A DNA stretch of 64,000 bases from Halichondria panicea (GCF_963675165.1 NC_087388.1:2768800-2832799); one strand, 5' to 3'. Counted from the first letter of the stretch, positions 34,715-46,208 are shown. Translations and numbers: made by a program. The notes: generated from the sequence alone by a model not told the origin.

Positions 34715-35963
34715 CTACTGTATCACACAGTATCTAATTGACTCACAGATGTCCCTGGCAGACGGTCTTTTATTCATTTCTTCTTGCAAACAATTGTCGA
34801 TAAGCTCCTTCAACCTGTGTGTGGGAGAGATCTGGGCAACATGGAATGATCGCTCCTTGGCTGATTTGATTGTCTCCAGCTTGCGAACAATCTGCGCCAC
34901 AATCACCCCATAGGAAAACACGTCAAGGCGACTGTCATAGTTCTCTTCTTCTAATCGAATGGCCTCGGGAGGTAGATACCCCCTACGGTGAGCAATGGCT
35001 GTGAGGGTAGAGCTAAGCTGTGAGGGATCATATAGCCGTGACATGCCAAAGTCAGAAATCTTTGCGATAGGCACTGGTTGTGTAAGCTTCAGTAAAATGT
35101 TATCGCCACAGAGGTCACGGTGGATAATCTGCTTGCTGTGAATGTAGGCCAGACCACAAGCCACGTCTTTGGATAAGTTAATTTCACATTCGCTAGTGAG
35201 GGACTCTTCATTAAGGCCGGAGAAATAGGATCTCAGACTACAATCCATCAGCTCAACAACGAGGATTGTACTACCTGATTTGGGGTGCTTAGCGGCCGAC
35301 AAAAACTGAACAATATTAGGGTGCTGCAACGACTTGAGAAACTCGCCTTCGCGATCAATTGCATCGATAGCTTCTTCACAATTGCCGACAGGAATACTTG
35401 CTTGCATCTCCAAAGCATCGTGAAGCAGCACCTTAACTGCACAAACCTCACCCCTGTAGCTGCCTTTAAATACTGCTCCAAATGCACCTTTACCGAGTAG
35501 TTGGTCTAGGAAAAGGTCCAAATCTTCATTAATCTTCTGTCGATTTTGGTCAACTACAGGGGGTGGATAGAAATTAATACACAGCTGACGAAGTAAGCAC
35601 ACAACAAGACAATTTTAGTGCTCATAATAATGTATAGAGCTTACCTTGTAGCTTAACTTTTTTTGGACTGTTTGCAACAATACGCTGTATACGGTCTCTT
35701 TCGATGGTCCTGGCTATGTGAACGTAACCCACAGTAGGACTAGATAAAGCGTCCACCACACGTTCCCATTGTCTCTCTCCACCTTTCAGCCACTCTAACA
35801 AGCCCTCACGATAGCAGTCATCAGGATTGTTGCTCCATTTTTCACCAATGCTTTCAATTGTAGGTGCCGACACTTCGAGCATCAACAATATGTTTCGCCA
35901 CTTGTTTCGAGCATCAAACGTATCTACGTACACTTTGTTTAGATCTACTATTGTGAGAGACAT
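34715..35963 (-). CDS. Death-domain protein kinase (RIPK-like), two exons
   Basis: Exon 1 (35963-35645) starts at ATG in MSLTIVDLNKVYVD and encodes a Death-type six-helix domain (LLMLEVSAPTIESIGEKW, YREGLLEWLKGG, VDALSSPTVGYVHIARTI). The intron uses donor AAG|GTAAGC and acceptor CCCCCTGTAG, and joins in frame to exon 2 (35553-34715), giving ~385 residues. Exon 2 is a complete kinase domain: glycine loop GKGAFGAVFKG, AVKV lysine, HRDLCGDN catalytic loop, DFG, GYLPPEAI as the APE region, and a terminal RPSARDI helix. All catalytic residues are present. HRDLCGDN with a Death domain suggests a tyrosine-kinase-like immune or stress signalling kinase. It acts presumably in the cytosol; no signal peptide or membrane segment is seen. 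Confidence 0.85.
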
Positions 35964-36227
35964 ATTGTAGTACAGTATAGTCACGACATGACAGTATAGT
36001 ATAAGTAGTGATCACCAAACTTCGTCACACATCACATACTGAAACGGACGATACCGGTAGTCCAGGGCGTGAGTATGGTGGCCCAGACGCAGGTTTATTC
36101 GTAGTTGATAGTAGTTCACAATACCGATACTAGATCACAGGCTAGAGGCCAGGAGGTACGACAACATCATTGGGGCGAGCGAAGCGAGTCCCTTAATAGT
36201 TCATAGATACTACATAGTATCTATGTA

Positions 36228-36281
36228 GTTGGGCGGAGCCCGACCGTCCCTGACGGGAGGGACGGTCGGGCTCCGCCCAAC
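36228..36281. repeat. Perfect GC-rich hairpin
   Basis: Arms 36228-36250 (GTTGGGCGGAGCCCGACCGT...) and 36259-36281 are exact complements with an 8-base loop. Flanking TAGTATCTATG repeats extend the symmetry. The composition contrasts with the AT-rich surroundings. Confidence 0.8.
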
Positions 36282-36336
36282 TAGTATCTATGCTTAGTTA
36301 GTCATGCACGTGGTCCGAGTGGTGTATGTAGTGGAC

Positions 36337-37330
36337 TAGCCTCGATTCCAGGCCGCTGAGAAAGGACCGTATAGCGTGTAATTTTCGTAGCCTCCTTTGC
36401 AGCCTCTCCTTTTTCTGTTCTTTGTCACTGTAGTTCAATAAGATAAAATACGGGACGAATTGGAGGAACAAAGAAAAAAGAAGGAAGAGACTAAGAAAAA
36501 GGAGAGCCTGCCTTGCTAAGTCGCGTGACGGTAGACTAGTGGTAGACAAGTGAAAATGAACGTGGGCAATCACTAGCTGGGCGGAGCCTGACAGAGCAAA
36601 AAGCTACAGCATGCCTACGCATTGCAAACTCTAAATAAAAGCTGTTAGCATCGTAGATAGTAAGCCAGAATCAAGCGTGGAGACATCGTAGACAAGGGCT
36701 TACCTAGACTAAAGACTAAAGAGACTAAATATCTAAATTTAGCTCAGTTTTTTTTCCTGAGTTCAGAACAGACCCACTTGATTAGTAGATATAATTATTA
36801 CAGCAGTATAGTCTACTCTACTCTAGTCTTTCATACTTCCTCTACTGACTAAAGGTCTCACGAAGGCTGACTCTACTGCACTGTACTGTACTGTTCATAA
36901 CAGATTATGTTCCTGGTAAATGCGCTCCAAGTACTGTGTGGGAGGACAGTTATTGAGGTTTTCTCTCGCCCATGCTCGTTAAAATTTGTCCACGTCAGTA
37001 GGGGATCACGCGACTTAGCAAGGGGCTCTCCTTTTTCTTAGTTGCTTCCTTCTTTCTTTCTTTGTTCCTCCAATTTTCTCTTCTGTGACAAAGAACAGAA
37101 AAAGGAGAGGCTGCGAAGGAGGCTATAATTTTCGTGGAGCAAAATATTCGTGGTTTTCGTGGTTGGAGGTCTGACCACGAATATTTTACCCACGAAGAAG
37201 CGACCTTGCCTACCTTTACCTGCAGTGCAAGCTCCAACCACGAAAATATTACCCACGAAATGTCTCAATATTGCTGAACCACGAATATTTTGTCCCCCGA
37301 AAATTATTCAAGGGGCTGGAGTCGAGGCTA
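36337..37330. mobile_element. Composite nested transposon (outer 46-bp hairpin plus two insertions)
   Basis: The outer ends TAGCCTCGATTCCAGGCCGC and CTGGAGTCGAGGCTA match the 46-bp hairpin at 9439-9484. Flanks are gtagtggac (36328-36336) and gtagtggag (37331-37339), 8 of 9 identical. Inside, an ACCGTATAGCG element (about 36366-37310) has entered the loop, and into that a TAGCCTC element (36388-37125) has inserted. Confidence 0.8.
36388..37125. mobile_element. TAGCCTC element nested in another element, 738 bp
   Basis: Ends TAGCCTCCTTTGCAGCCTCTC and complement TAGCCTCCTTCGCAGCCTCTC are long inverted repeats. A perfect 9-bp duplication taattttcg (36379-36387 and 37126-37134) flanks it, inside the TAATTTTCGTGG motif of the host element. 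Confidence 0.85.
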
Positions 37331-37339
37331 GTAGTGGAG

Positions 37340-37799
37340 AAGCGATATGGCCCCCCCCCCTTAGTTTGGGGCCCCCGGCCCTAAAACGCTATAAGGGGGG
37401 GCCCCATTGCACTAGCGGTATACGCCCCCCTTAGTGATTATAGGGCCCCCCTAGAGAAGTCTTCTGAGCAGTGGAGTCAAGCCAGCACAACAGTAATAGG
37501 AGGTTGAGTTGAGAATCAATGGCTATAATGTTTATGTAGATCTAAACTCCAATACAGAATATATTACCAGCCTATAATCTGTGCTGCTTGGTCACTGACG
37601 ATAACAGTATAAGGCAGCCATAATTATGTGCAAAATAAGGCCTGCGTTACAGTGTGGCAGCACATAGCCATTGTATACACAGCACATGCATGCATGCATT
37701 CATATAGGCTGAGCATATACTACTGAGAATACAAGCAGCAGCCGCAGCCCATGCATTTTGTTATCAAGAACTTTTCCTGGCGAAGTTGAGAATAAACTG
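37340..37799. other. No gene seen; poly-C/poly-G tracts
   Basis: GGCCCCCCCCCC and GGGGGGGCCCC tracts near 37349-37450, then AT-rich DNA running into the first gap. Confidence 0.4.
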
Positions 37800-37999
37800 N
37801 NNNNNNNNNNNNNNNNNNNNNNNNNNNNNNNNNNNNNNNNNNNNNNNNNNNNNNNNNNNNNNNNNNNNNNNNNNNNNNNNNNNNNNNNNNNNNNNNNNNN
37901 NNNNNNNNNNNNNNNNNNNNNNNNNNNNNNNNNNNNNNNNNNNNNNNNNNNNNNNNNNNNNNNNNNNNNNNNNNNNNNNNNNNNNNNNNNNNNNNNNNN
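37800..37999. other. Assembly gap (200 N)
   Basis: Exactly 200 N, a fixed-size scaffold gap. Confidence 1.
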
Positions 38000-40618
38000 A
38001 CAGACACCCACACAACACACCCACACACGGCTTGCACACATCACACACACGCACACACCACACGGCCTGCACACCCCCTCCCCACACACACACAAACAAT
38101 GCGTGGGCACACCCCCTCCACACACACACACACACTCACACACCACACACACACACCACACACACCACACACACACACACACCACACACAGACACACACA
38201 CACAACACACACCACACAAACACACGGCTTACACACACCACACATACGCCCACACCACACATACGCACACACCACACGGCCTGCACACCACTCCCCACAC
38301 ACACACAAACACGACGACACGGCGTGCACACCAAACACACACACACACACACCACACACACACACCACACACACCACACACACATCACACACAGACACAC
38401 ACACAACACACACCACACAAACACACGGCTTGCACACACCACACACGCACACACCACACGGCCTGCACACCCCTCCCCACACACACACAAACACGGCGAC
38501 ACGGCGTGCACACCACACACGACCCCTCCACACACACACACACATACACTACCCCTCCACACACACACACACACACATACACAAACACTGCGTGTGTGTT
38601 GTGTTTGTGGAAGTTGGGGGTGTGTGCACGCCGTGTCTGTGTGTGGTGTGTGTGTGTGTGGTGTGTGTGTTGTGTGTGTGTGTGGAGGTGTGCATGCCGT
38701 GTGTGTGTGTTGGTGGGCAGTGCACGCTGTGTGTGTGGTGTGTGTGTTGTGTGTGTGTGTGCGTGTGTGTGGGGGAGTGTGCACACCGTGTGAGTGTGTG
38801 TGGCGGGAGGTGTGCACGCATGTGGTGTGTGTGTGGGGGGGTGTGTTGTGGGGGGTGTGTGGTTTGTGTTGTGTGTGTGTGTGTGTGTGTGTGTGGTATG
38901 TGTGTGTGTGGGGGGTGTGTATGCGTGTGGTGTGTGTGTGTGTGTAGGGGTGGGTGCACGCTATGTGTGTGTGGGTATGCAAGCTGTGTATGTGTGTGTG
39001 GCAGGGGGAGTGCCCGCAAGTGTGTGTGTGTGTGTATGTGTGTAGGGGTGTGCACGCAAGTGTGTGTGGGTGTGTGTGTGTGTGTGTGTGTGTGTAGGGG
39101 TGTGTATGTGTGGGGTATGAACACCGTGTGTCTGTGTGTGTTGTGTGTAGGGGGGGTGTGCACGCCGTGTGTGTGCGTATGTGTGGGGGGGGTTGTGCAC
39201 GCCGTATGTGTGTGGGGGGCATGCGGGGGGGGGGTGTGTACGCGTGTGGTGTGTGTGCATGTGTGTGTGTGTGTGCACGCCGTGTGGGTGTTGGATGTTG
39301 TGTGTATGGGGGTGTGCACACAGTGTGTGTGTGTGGCAGGGGGTGTGCACGCATGTGGTGTGTGTGTGTGTGTAGGGGTGTGTATGTGTGTGGGGGGGGT
39401 GCACGCCGTGTGTGTGTTGTGGGGGGGGGTGTGCACGCCGTGTGTGTGTGTGGTTTGTGTTGTGTGTGTGTGGTATGTGTGTGAGGGGGGTGTGCATGTG
39501 TGTGGTGTGTGTGTGTGTATTGCACCCCGTGTGTGTGTGTGTGTATGTGGTGCACGCCATGTGTGTGTGTGTGTGTGCGTATGTGTGGGTGGGTATGCAC
39601 GCTGCGTGTGTGTGTGTGTGTGTGTGTGGCAGGGGGTGTGCACGCATGTGTTGTGTATGTGTGTGTGTAGGGGTGTGTATGTGTGTGGGGGGTGCAAACC
39701 GTGTGTGTGTTGTGTGTACGTGGGGTGTGCACGTGTGTGTGTGTGTGTGTGTGTATGTGTGTGGGGGGTGCAAACCGTGTGTGTGTTGTGTGTACGTGGG
39801 GTGTGCACGTGTGTGTGTGTGTGTGTGTGTATGTGTGGGGGGTTGTGCGTGGGGTTGTGCACGCTGTGTGTCTGGGGGGTGTGTGCACGCTATGTGTGTT
39901 TGGGGGGTGTGTGCACGCCGTGTGGTTGTTGTGTATGTGTGGGGGGGTTCACCGTGTGTGGGTGTAGCTTTTCTCAAATTGGGCATGAATTAGCTAACGG
40001 TAGTGGTGAACAAGGGAGTGTAATTGATTGCCCACAAACACGGCGTGCACACCACACACACACACACACAAACACAACACACCACACACACGCGGCTTGC
40101 ATACACAAACACATACACACAAAACACCACACACACTCAGCTTGCACATACCACACACACGCACACACCACACGGCTTGCACACCCCCTCCCCATACACA
40201 CCACACACAACAAACACACGGTGTGCACATCCCCCAAACACCCACAAACACGGCGTGCACACCACACACACACACACCACACTCCACACACACACACAGT
40301 GTGCACACCCCCCACACACACACAACACATACACACCACCCACACACGGCATGCACACCCCACCCCACACAAACACACACAACACACACACACAAAACAC
40401 TCACACACCACACACACACGGCGTGCACACTCCCACTCCCCCACATACACACACACACAACACACAGACTCGGCGTGCACACCCCCTACACACACACACA
40501 CACGCCACACACAGACACAAACACACACAACACACCTCACACACACGGCTTGCACACACACAACACACCACACACAAACACGGTGTGCACACCACACACA
40601 CAAATACGGCATGCAAAC

Positions 40619-40649
<31 letters not shown>

Positions 40650-40697
40650 TGTGCGCACCACAACACACACACACACACAAAAAACGCAGCATGCACA

Positions 40698-40748
<51 letters not shown>

Positions 40749-40772
40749 GCGTGCACACCCCCCTCCACACAC
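38000..40772. repeat. CA/TG minisatellite contig with strand switches
   Basis: Units of variable CA runs separated by a GGCGTGCACACC-type core. 38000-38588 is CA-rich, 38589-39965 is TG-rich with the complementary core GTGCACGCCGTGTG, about 39966-40030 is unique, and 40031-40772 is CA-rich again. Long ORFs here are composition artefacts. The contig is bounded on both sides by 200-N gaps, so its placement and orientation are uncertain. Confidence 0.9.
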
Positions 40773-40972
40773 NNNNNNNNNNNNNNNNNNNNNNNNNNNN
40801 NNNNNNNNNNNNNNNNNNNNNNNNNNNNNNNNNNNNNNNNNNNNNNNNNNNNNNNNNNNNNNNNNNNNNNNNNNNNNNNNNNNNNNNNNNNNNNNNNNNN
40901 NNNNNNNNNNNNNNNNNNNNNNNNNNNNNNNNNNNNNNNNNNNNNNNNNNNNNNNNNNNNNNNNNNNNNNNN
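40773..40972. other. Assembly gap (200 N)
   Basis: Exactly 200 N, a fixed-size scaffold gap. Confidence 1.
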
Positions 40973-42012
40973 AACAGAGCCAGTTAAAGGAACAGTAACT
41001 TATTCCGTAACTGATAACAGGGGCATAAAATAACAACTTTCTCGAGTTCAGTTAAAGGATAGATCTACATCTTCCGTATAGCTAGCCTAACATTAGCCGA
41101 TAGCACCTGCAAGTCATGGTGTTATTAAACTCTGCACTTAGTCAGCAAGAGAGCTAGTTATGAGTAAGTACTGTGCAAGATCTAGTCAGCAAGGGACATC
41201 TAGATTACTTAGACCATGAGGCTGAGGCTACAAGCATATAGATACCATCTACACTGCAAGTTATAAGTGGGGGTCGCTGGAATCGAGGCTGTGGTTTGAC
41301 CTCTATTTAGGACGCGACATAAAAAAATAATTGTGACGCTGCAGTCGCTACTTTTAGAGGTCAGAAAATTGGAAAAGATCGAGGGTGTCGCATATTTGGG
41401 TCGCTTTAAATAGAATAAGTACGGTAGCTCTAGCTCTATAGCTAGCTATAGATAATTATATAATTATAATTATATGCTGCATCCGATGCCATGGTCAGAT
41501 GTACGTTGGATCTGGAAGGCGTTAGGCACTGGAAAAAGATATGTGCAGGTAAGTCTGTTCAAATGCTCATATATCTCAATAGCTAGGTTCCTAAGCCATA
41601 AAAGTAGACTGGCTAGTTCTAGCATTTATTTATACGGAGGAATCAGAGACTGCCCCCGGGCCCGTTAGACTGGGAACCGTGTTGAGAGTTGTCCCGTTGG
41701 AATGTAATTAGTACAAACCACGATATAAACAGACAGTGCAGTGATATGAGGCTGCTGTTAATGCGTGGGTGGTGGCACACGAGCATTAATTGTGACGTCA
41801 CGTTACATTCTTGTGGGAGCGTGAGATTCTTCATGCACTGGGACAACTCTCAATATCCAGTCCCTTTCCTTTGTGGTTTCCATACCCCCCATGTACAACC
41901 TGAATTCAGTTACCCAATAGAATCCAGTGACCCCCTCTATTATGGGTTCCAATTAATTTCCTCGTTCTTTGCAGGTTCATTTTCATCACTGTGTAGATTG
42001 CTGACTCATACA
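40973..42012. other. Upstream region of the beta-helix gene
   Basis: Includes a lone TAGCCTC-type end (GGAATCGAGGCT near 41279) and an inverted pair around AGGACGCGACATAA/TGTCGCATATTTGGG (41310-41400). The reading frame of the next gene stays open back to about 41689, but TTCTTTGCAG at 41965-41974 may be a 5'-UTR splice acceptor. Confidence 0.4.
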
Positions 42013-45000
42013 ATGATACTGAAACTGCTGTTATTCTCTGTTTTCTTGTCTGTCTGGGTCAGTGCTTGTGAAGGCTTACAACGGCCATTACCTTCTGACT
42101 ATGAAAACGCTATTTATGTTGATCCTGCAAGTCCAAACAGTACCAACAGTAGCCTGTGTTACACATCTGCAGAGAAACACCCTTGTGCTGATATTAACTT
42201 TGCGCTGGCTTTTCCAGGAAGACGTTACTCAACACTGTTTGTGCTGAGTTCCTCCAATATTCATTATCTTGCTGACAGTGTGTCAAACAATTTGTTTCGT
42301 GATAGTACTCACATTGCCTTTTATGGACCCGATAACAATGGCACTGCTATAGTGAACTGTATGAAAGATGCAGGTGTTGCTTTTGTAGGCTCCTCTGGGA
42401 TTACAATCTATGGTGTTACTTTTCGCTATTGTGGGACATGGAGAAATAGTACAAGTGAAGACTTCAGATCTCCAATCTTTAAATTGAAATCTTTTCGGGT
42501 TAGTATATACTTTTACAATTGCCGGAATATTCAAATTGAATGCGCAAAAGTTTTGAACAGTACCAATGCATTGGGTGTTGTTATGTTCAGTACAGTTGGT
42601 GTAAACTACATTGCAAACTCAAACTTTGACTTCAATGGTATTAGCTGGAACAACTCCATTGATTCGGGTGGTGGTGGATTTGCCGTTGAGTTCAACTATT
42701 GTAAACCTGGAGATGATAAATGCGACAGTGACAATCATCAGATTGAGAATATCAGTCACTCTCTATACTCTTTTGAAAATTGCACATTTAATAACAATCG
42801 TGGCGTTGACCAGTCAAGTGGTAATGGCGGTGGATTGTTCATCCTAGCTATGAACAAAACTCACTCCTCTCTTGGGCGAGGTGGAGGGTTATCTGTTTAC
42901 TTCAAAGGAGTAGCCAAAAATAACACTATTGTCATCAACAATTGTGAATTTAGGCACAATCATGCGAATTGGGGTGGCGGTCTTCTGGTCGAGTTTAATG
43001 ACGTCACAGTACAAAACAAAGTGAACGTACACCAAACTTATTTTTTCAAAAATCACTGTTATTTTAAGATAGCTGGAAAAGGAGCTTCAGGAGGTGGTGT
43101 TCGTGTTGAATCCTCAGTGTTCTACGCTTCCCAATTTTACCCAACTTTTTCTAGAAATTCAATTTCCTTTCAAGATTGCTCTTTTAATAAAAACAGAGCT
43201 CTTACTGGTGGGGCAATATCTCTCTCGTATCATCGTCAGCAGTTTTCTCTTTCTGAACAGCTCTTTCACGTGAATTTATTGAACTGTTCTTTTACATTCA
43301 ACTCAGCTCGTCTTGGTTCAGCTGTAAGCGTTGAGCATGAACACTTCTATAGCAAAGGACAAATAGGAGAAGCATTCTTCAAGGATTGTGAATTTTATAA
43401 CAATACCATTGTATATGAAAATCAAACTGATTCATACAGTGTAGGAATTGGAGCAGTTTACATTTCTGAAGTGACAGTGTCATATCAAGGAAACGTAAAT
43501 TTTGAAGGGAATAATGGAACAGCTTTAGCCATCGTTGGAACAACAGTCTATTTTCTTGAAAACAGTGTTATAGTGTTCAAGAATAACAGGGGCTCGAACG
43601 GAGGCGCTATGTCATTTCTTGGAGCGGCTGGTGCAGTTTTAAGTCATAATACAGAGTTTCTTTTCTTTGACAATTTTGCAAAGCTTTATGGTGGAGCCGT
43701 CTACAATAACTATATTGGCAAAGAAGACCTTCGATCTTCCATTAAATGTTTTCTACAGTATTCTGACTCATTTGCTAACCCTGAAAAGTGGAAGACCAAG
43801 TTCACTTTTAGTAAGAATGTAGCTGGGAAACTTGGACAGTCAATATTCTCATCGACTATTCTTCCATGCTCTTGGTCTGAGAATGTTGAAGCTGATCTTG
43901 ATATTGCTAAAGAAATCTTTTGTTGGAATGCTTCAATATGGATCTATGAGAACAGTTCATGTAAGGAGCAGATCCGCACATCTCCGAAGACTTTCGACTT
44001 ATCTAATGCCAAGAGTGGTGACATATATCCTGGTCACCAGTTTCATGTACACATTAGGACTCTGGACGACTTAAACAATGATGTTACTAAAGAAACTATT
44101 TTTACTGGAGCTATTAGCAACAATGTTTCTGCTGCGGAAGTTGATCCAAAGTATGCATACATTGCAGACGGATACATTGGTATCACTGGTGAAGAGAATC
44201 AAACTCTTACCCTTGAACTGAATGTAGCCAATACCAGAGAATGGCATGTAGAGCTCAATCTTACAATGGGGAAATGTCCAGTTGGATTTAAGGCACAAAA
44301 CATGAATGGTAACGACAGTTTAACTGCCAATCTTGCAAAAACTGTTTGCACATGTATTAAAGAAGATGCATACTCTTTTCAAGGTAACTTGTTGTGCAAC
44401 GCTTTACACTTAATGTCACATATCCGAAATGGTTTCTGGATAGGCCATATTCCCGCCGTAAGTAATGATTTTCTGGTGATGGCTTCAACTATACGACTGT
44501 ATAGGAATGAGACGAATGACTTCCTTCCTCTTCCTCGAAAATTAGAGCGTCTAGATTATAACCAGTGTTCTCATCTACACAGCACAGGCCCTTTGTGTGG
44601 TGAGTGTGTCGAAAACTATTCAATTGCCGTAAATTCCTACAGTTACGAATGTGTCCAATGTAACACCACCGATTTGAGCGTCAATATTGCATATTATATT
44701 TCACTCACATACGTGCCGTACTTAGTAATATTTGTATTGATAATATTCCTGGACATTCGACTGATGAGTGGACCAGCTGTAGGTTTTATTCTCTATGCTC
44801 AACTGGTTGGATCAGGTGTGTTTGATTTCAATATTGGTGCTGTAACATTTTCAAAGCATGCGAAAGATCTTCAGTATGTGCAAAATGCATACCGCACAGT
44901 TTTTGGATTATTCAATCTTAACTCCTTTTCTTTCCTACTACACCCTTTCTGTGTCAGCAAAACCTTTAGTGCATTGGATGTACTTTGCTTGGATTTAGCC

Positions 45001-46155
45001 GTTGGTGCATTTCCTCTAATTTTAATCGTTGTGATTTACATACTGATGCCCTTGAAATCGATCAAACTGAAGAGAGGTTCTGCTGTACGGCGTGTACGCC
45101 AAACTTCAAAACTTGGTACAACACTAGTGCATTCATTTGTGGGGTTTATCTATCTCTCCTATACAAAATTTGCTCTAGCATCTACTAAACTTCTCTCTAC
45201 TACTGGTCTCTTAAGATCTGATGGGTCCAGTGTACCGGATATCAAATTGGTTTACTACGCTGGTCAATACGTCTTTGGGCAGAAGGAATATATGTTGCCA
45301 TATGGTGTAGTTGCTATCATCGTGTTTGTTACTTTTGCTGTTTTGCTTCCTGTTCTTCTGATGGGCCCATTTCAGCTAATGAATTGGTTAGCAGATAAAC
45401 CTTGTTTCCAGTTTCTAAATAAATACTGGCCCACACTGAGAATTAATATCTTCTTAGATGCATTTCAAGGGTGTTACAAACCTAACCGTCGATATTTTAC
45501 AGGTGTCTACTTTATTTTCAGGTTAGTAATATTTATCACATATGCTTTAACGGCTAGCGAGCTATCAGATATGATTTGGAAACAGATTCTTTGTACACTA
45601 ATGTTAGTTATTGTCGCAATATTGCAACCATATCGAGTAAACTTCATTAATTATTTGGATATTCTTCTGTTTCTGAATTTGTCGATCATAAATGCGGTGA
45701 CTATCAGTCTTTATTCTTCATACACTGCAAATGCACACGGCAGTTACTCGTTTAGTCTGTACCTTTTATGTGTCGCACTCATTTGGTTGCCTTTGGTTTT
45801 CATACTTCTATACGTGTGCTGGCATCAGCTTAAAAGGTCAAGGATATATAGACACTGCATTCGCTCGATCAGACCATTCGCTCAGTATGAAGAAAATGAG
45901 AGACAGCCGTTGCTCAGTCCAGTTGTGGCAGGCACACTCAAATCTGACTCTGACTATGATCCGCTCAGTGATGCATCTTTATTCAGTAGAGCCGAAGAAA
46001 CAAATCGATATCGACCCTCAAGCAGAAATGTTATTAGTGTTGATACCAATGATAGTACCAATGGAACTGCTTCAGTATATGGAACTAATGGGACAACTTC
46101 CTCAGGTATTGTAACTGATGGAAGTAAAAATAGTGAGCATTCCAATAATTATTGA
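42013..46155 (+). CDS. Giant beta-helix / multipass membrane protein
   Basis: I start at ATG 42013 because it opens a good signal peptide (MILKLLLFSVFLSVWVSACEG); the frame is open upstream without a better start. The product is 1,380 residues from one exon. The first ~800 residues are extracellular, rich in N-glycosylation sites and repeats of the type F-x-N-C-x-F-x-x-N with GGG/GGA turns, typical of right-handed parallel beta-helices (as in pectate-lyase or Pmp proteins). A cysteine-rich segment follows (CGECVENY, YECVQCNTTD). Then come about eight hydrophobic helices (for example YLVIFVLIIFLDI, GAFPLILIVVIYILM, GVVAIIVFVTFAVLLPVLL), and a Ser/Asn-rich cytosolic tail with RQPLLSPV. The layout suggests a cell-surface receptor or adhesion protein. 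I know of no named human orthologue. AATAAA lies at 46209. Confidence 0.85.
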   Translation: MILKLLLFSVFLSVWVSACEGLQRPLPSDYENAIYVDPASPNSTNSSLCYTSAEKHPCADINFALAFPGRRYSTLFVLSSSNIHYLADSVSNNLFRDSTHIAFYGPDNNGTAIVNCMKDAGVAFVGSSGITIYGVTFRYCGTWRNSTSEDFRSPIFKLKSFRVSIYFYNCRNIQIECAKVLNSTNALGVVMFSTVGVNYIANSNFDFNGISWNNSIDSGGGGFAVEFNYCKPGDDKCDSDNHQIENISHSLYSFENCTFNNNRGVDQSSGNGGGLFILAMNKTHSSLGRGGGLSVYFKGVAKNNTIVINNCEFRHNHANWGGGLLVEFNDVTVQNKVNVHQTYFFKNHCYFKIAGKGASGGGVRVESSVFYASQFYPTFSRNSISFQDCSFNKNRALTGGAISLSYHRQQFSLSEQLFHVNLLNCSFTFNSARLGSAVSVEHEHFYSKGQIGEAFFKDCEFYNNTIVYENQTDSYSVGIGAVYISEVTVSYQGNVNFEGNNGTALAIVGTTVYFLENSVIVFKNNRGSNGGAMSFLGAAGAVLSHNTEFLFFDNFAKLYGGAVYNNYIGKEDLRSSIKCFLQYSDSFANPEKWKTKFTFSKNVAGKLGQSIFSSTILPCSWSENVEADLDIAKEIFCWNASIWIYENSSCKEQIRTSPKTFDLSNAKSGDIYPGHQFHVHIRTLDDLNNDVTKETIFTGAISNNVSAAEVDPKYAYIADGYIGITGEENQTLTLELNVANTREWHVELNLTMGKCPVGFKAQNMNGNDSLTANLAKTVCTCIKEDAYSFQGNLLCNALHLMSHIRNGFWIGHIPAVSNDFLVMASTIRLYRNETNDFLPLPRKLERLDYNQCSHLHSTGPLCGECVENYSIAVNSYSYECVQCNTTDLSVNIAYYISLTYVPYLVIFVLIIFLDIRLMSGPAVGFILYAQLVGSGVFDFNIGAVTFSKHAKDLQYVQNAYRTVFGLFNLNSFSFLLHPFCVSKTFSALDVLCLDLAVGAFPLILIVVIYILMPLKSIKLKRGSAVRRVRQTSKLGTTLVHSFVGFIYLSYTKFALASTKLLSTTGLLRSDGSSVPDIKLVYYAGQYVFGQKEYMLPYGVVAIIVFVTFAVLLPVLLMGPFQLMNWLADKPCFQFLNKYWPTLRINIFLDAFQGCYKPNRRYFTGVYFIFRLVIFITYALTASELSDMIWKQILCTLMLVIVAILQPYRVNFINYLDILLFLNLSIINAVTISLYSSYTANAHGSYSFSLYLLCVALIWLPLVFILLYVCWHQLKRSRIYRHCIRSIRPFAQYEENERQPLLSPVVAGTLKSDSDYDPLSDASLFSRAEETNRYRPSSRNVISVDTNDSTNGTASVYGTNGTTSSGIVTDGSKNSEHSNNY

Positions 46156-46208
46156 TTTGATTCTGTAATAGAGCTCTAATTATAGTTTGATGCTGTAGTT
46201 TTCGAATT

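Noticed and set aside
37758-41033. Very long ORFs on both strands (up to ~1,090 codons)
   Set aside because: They run through N gaps and consist of His/Thr or Cys/Val repeats from CA/TG DNA; not genes.
41689-42012. N-terminal 108-codon extension of the beta-helix protein
   Set aside because: It starts at a non-ATG codon, would bury the signal peptide, and contains a splice-acceptor-like TTCTTTGCAG.
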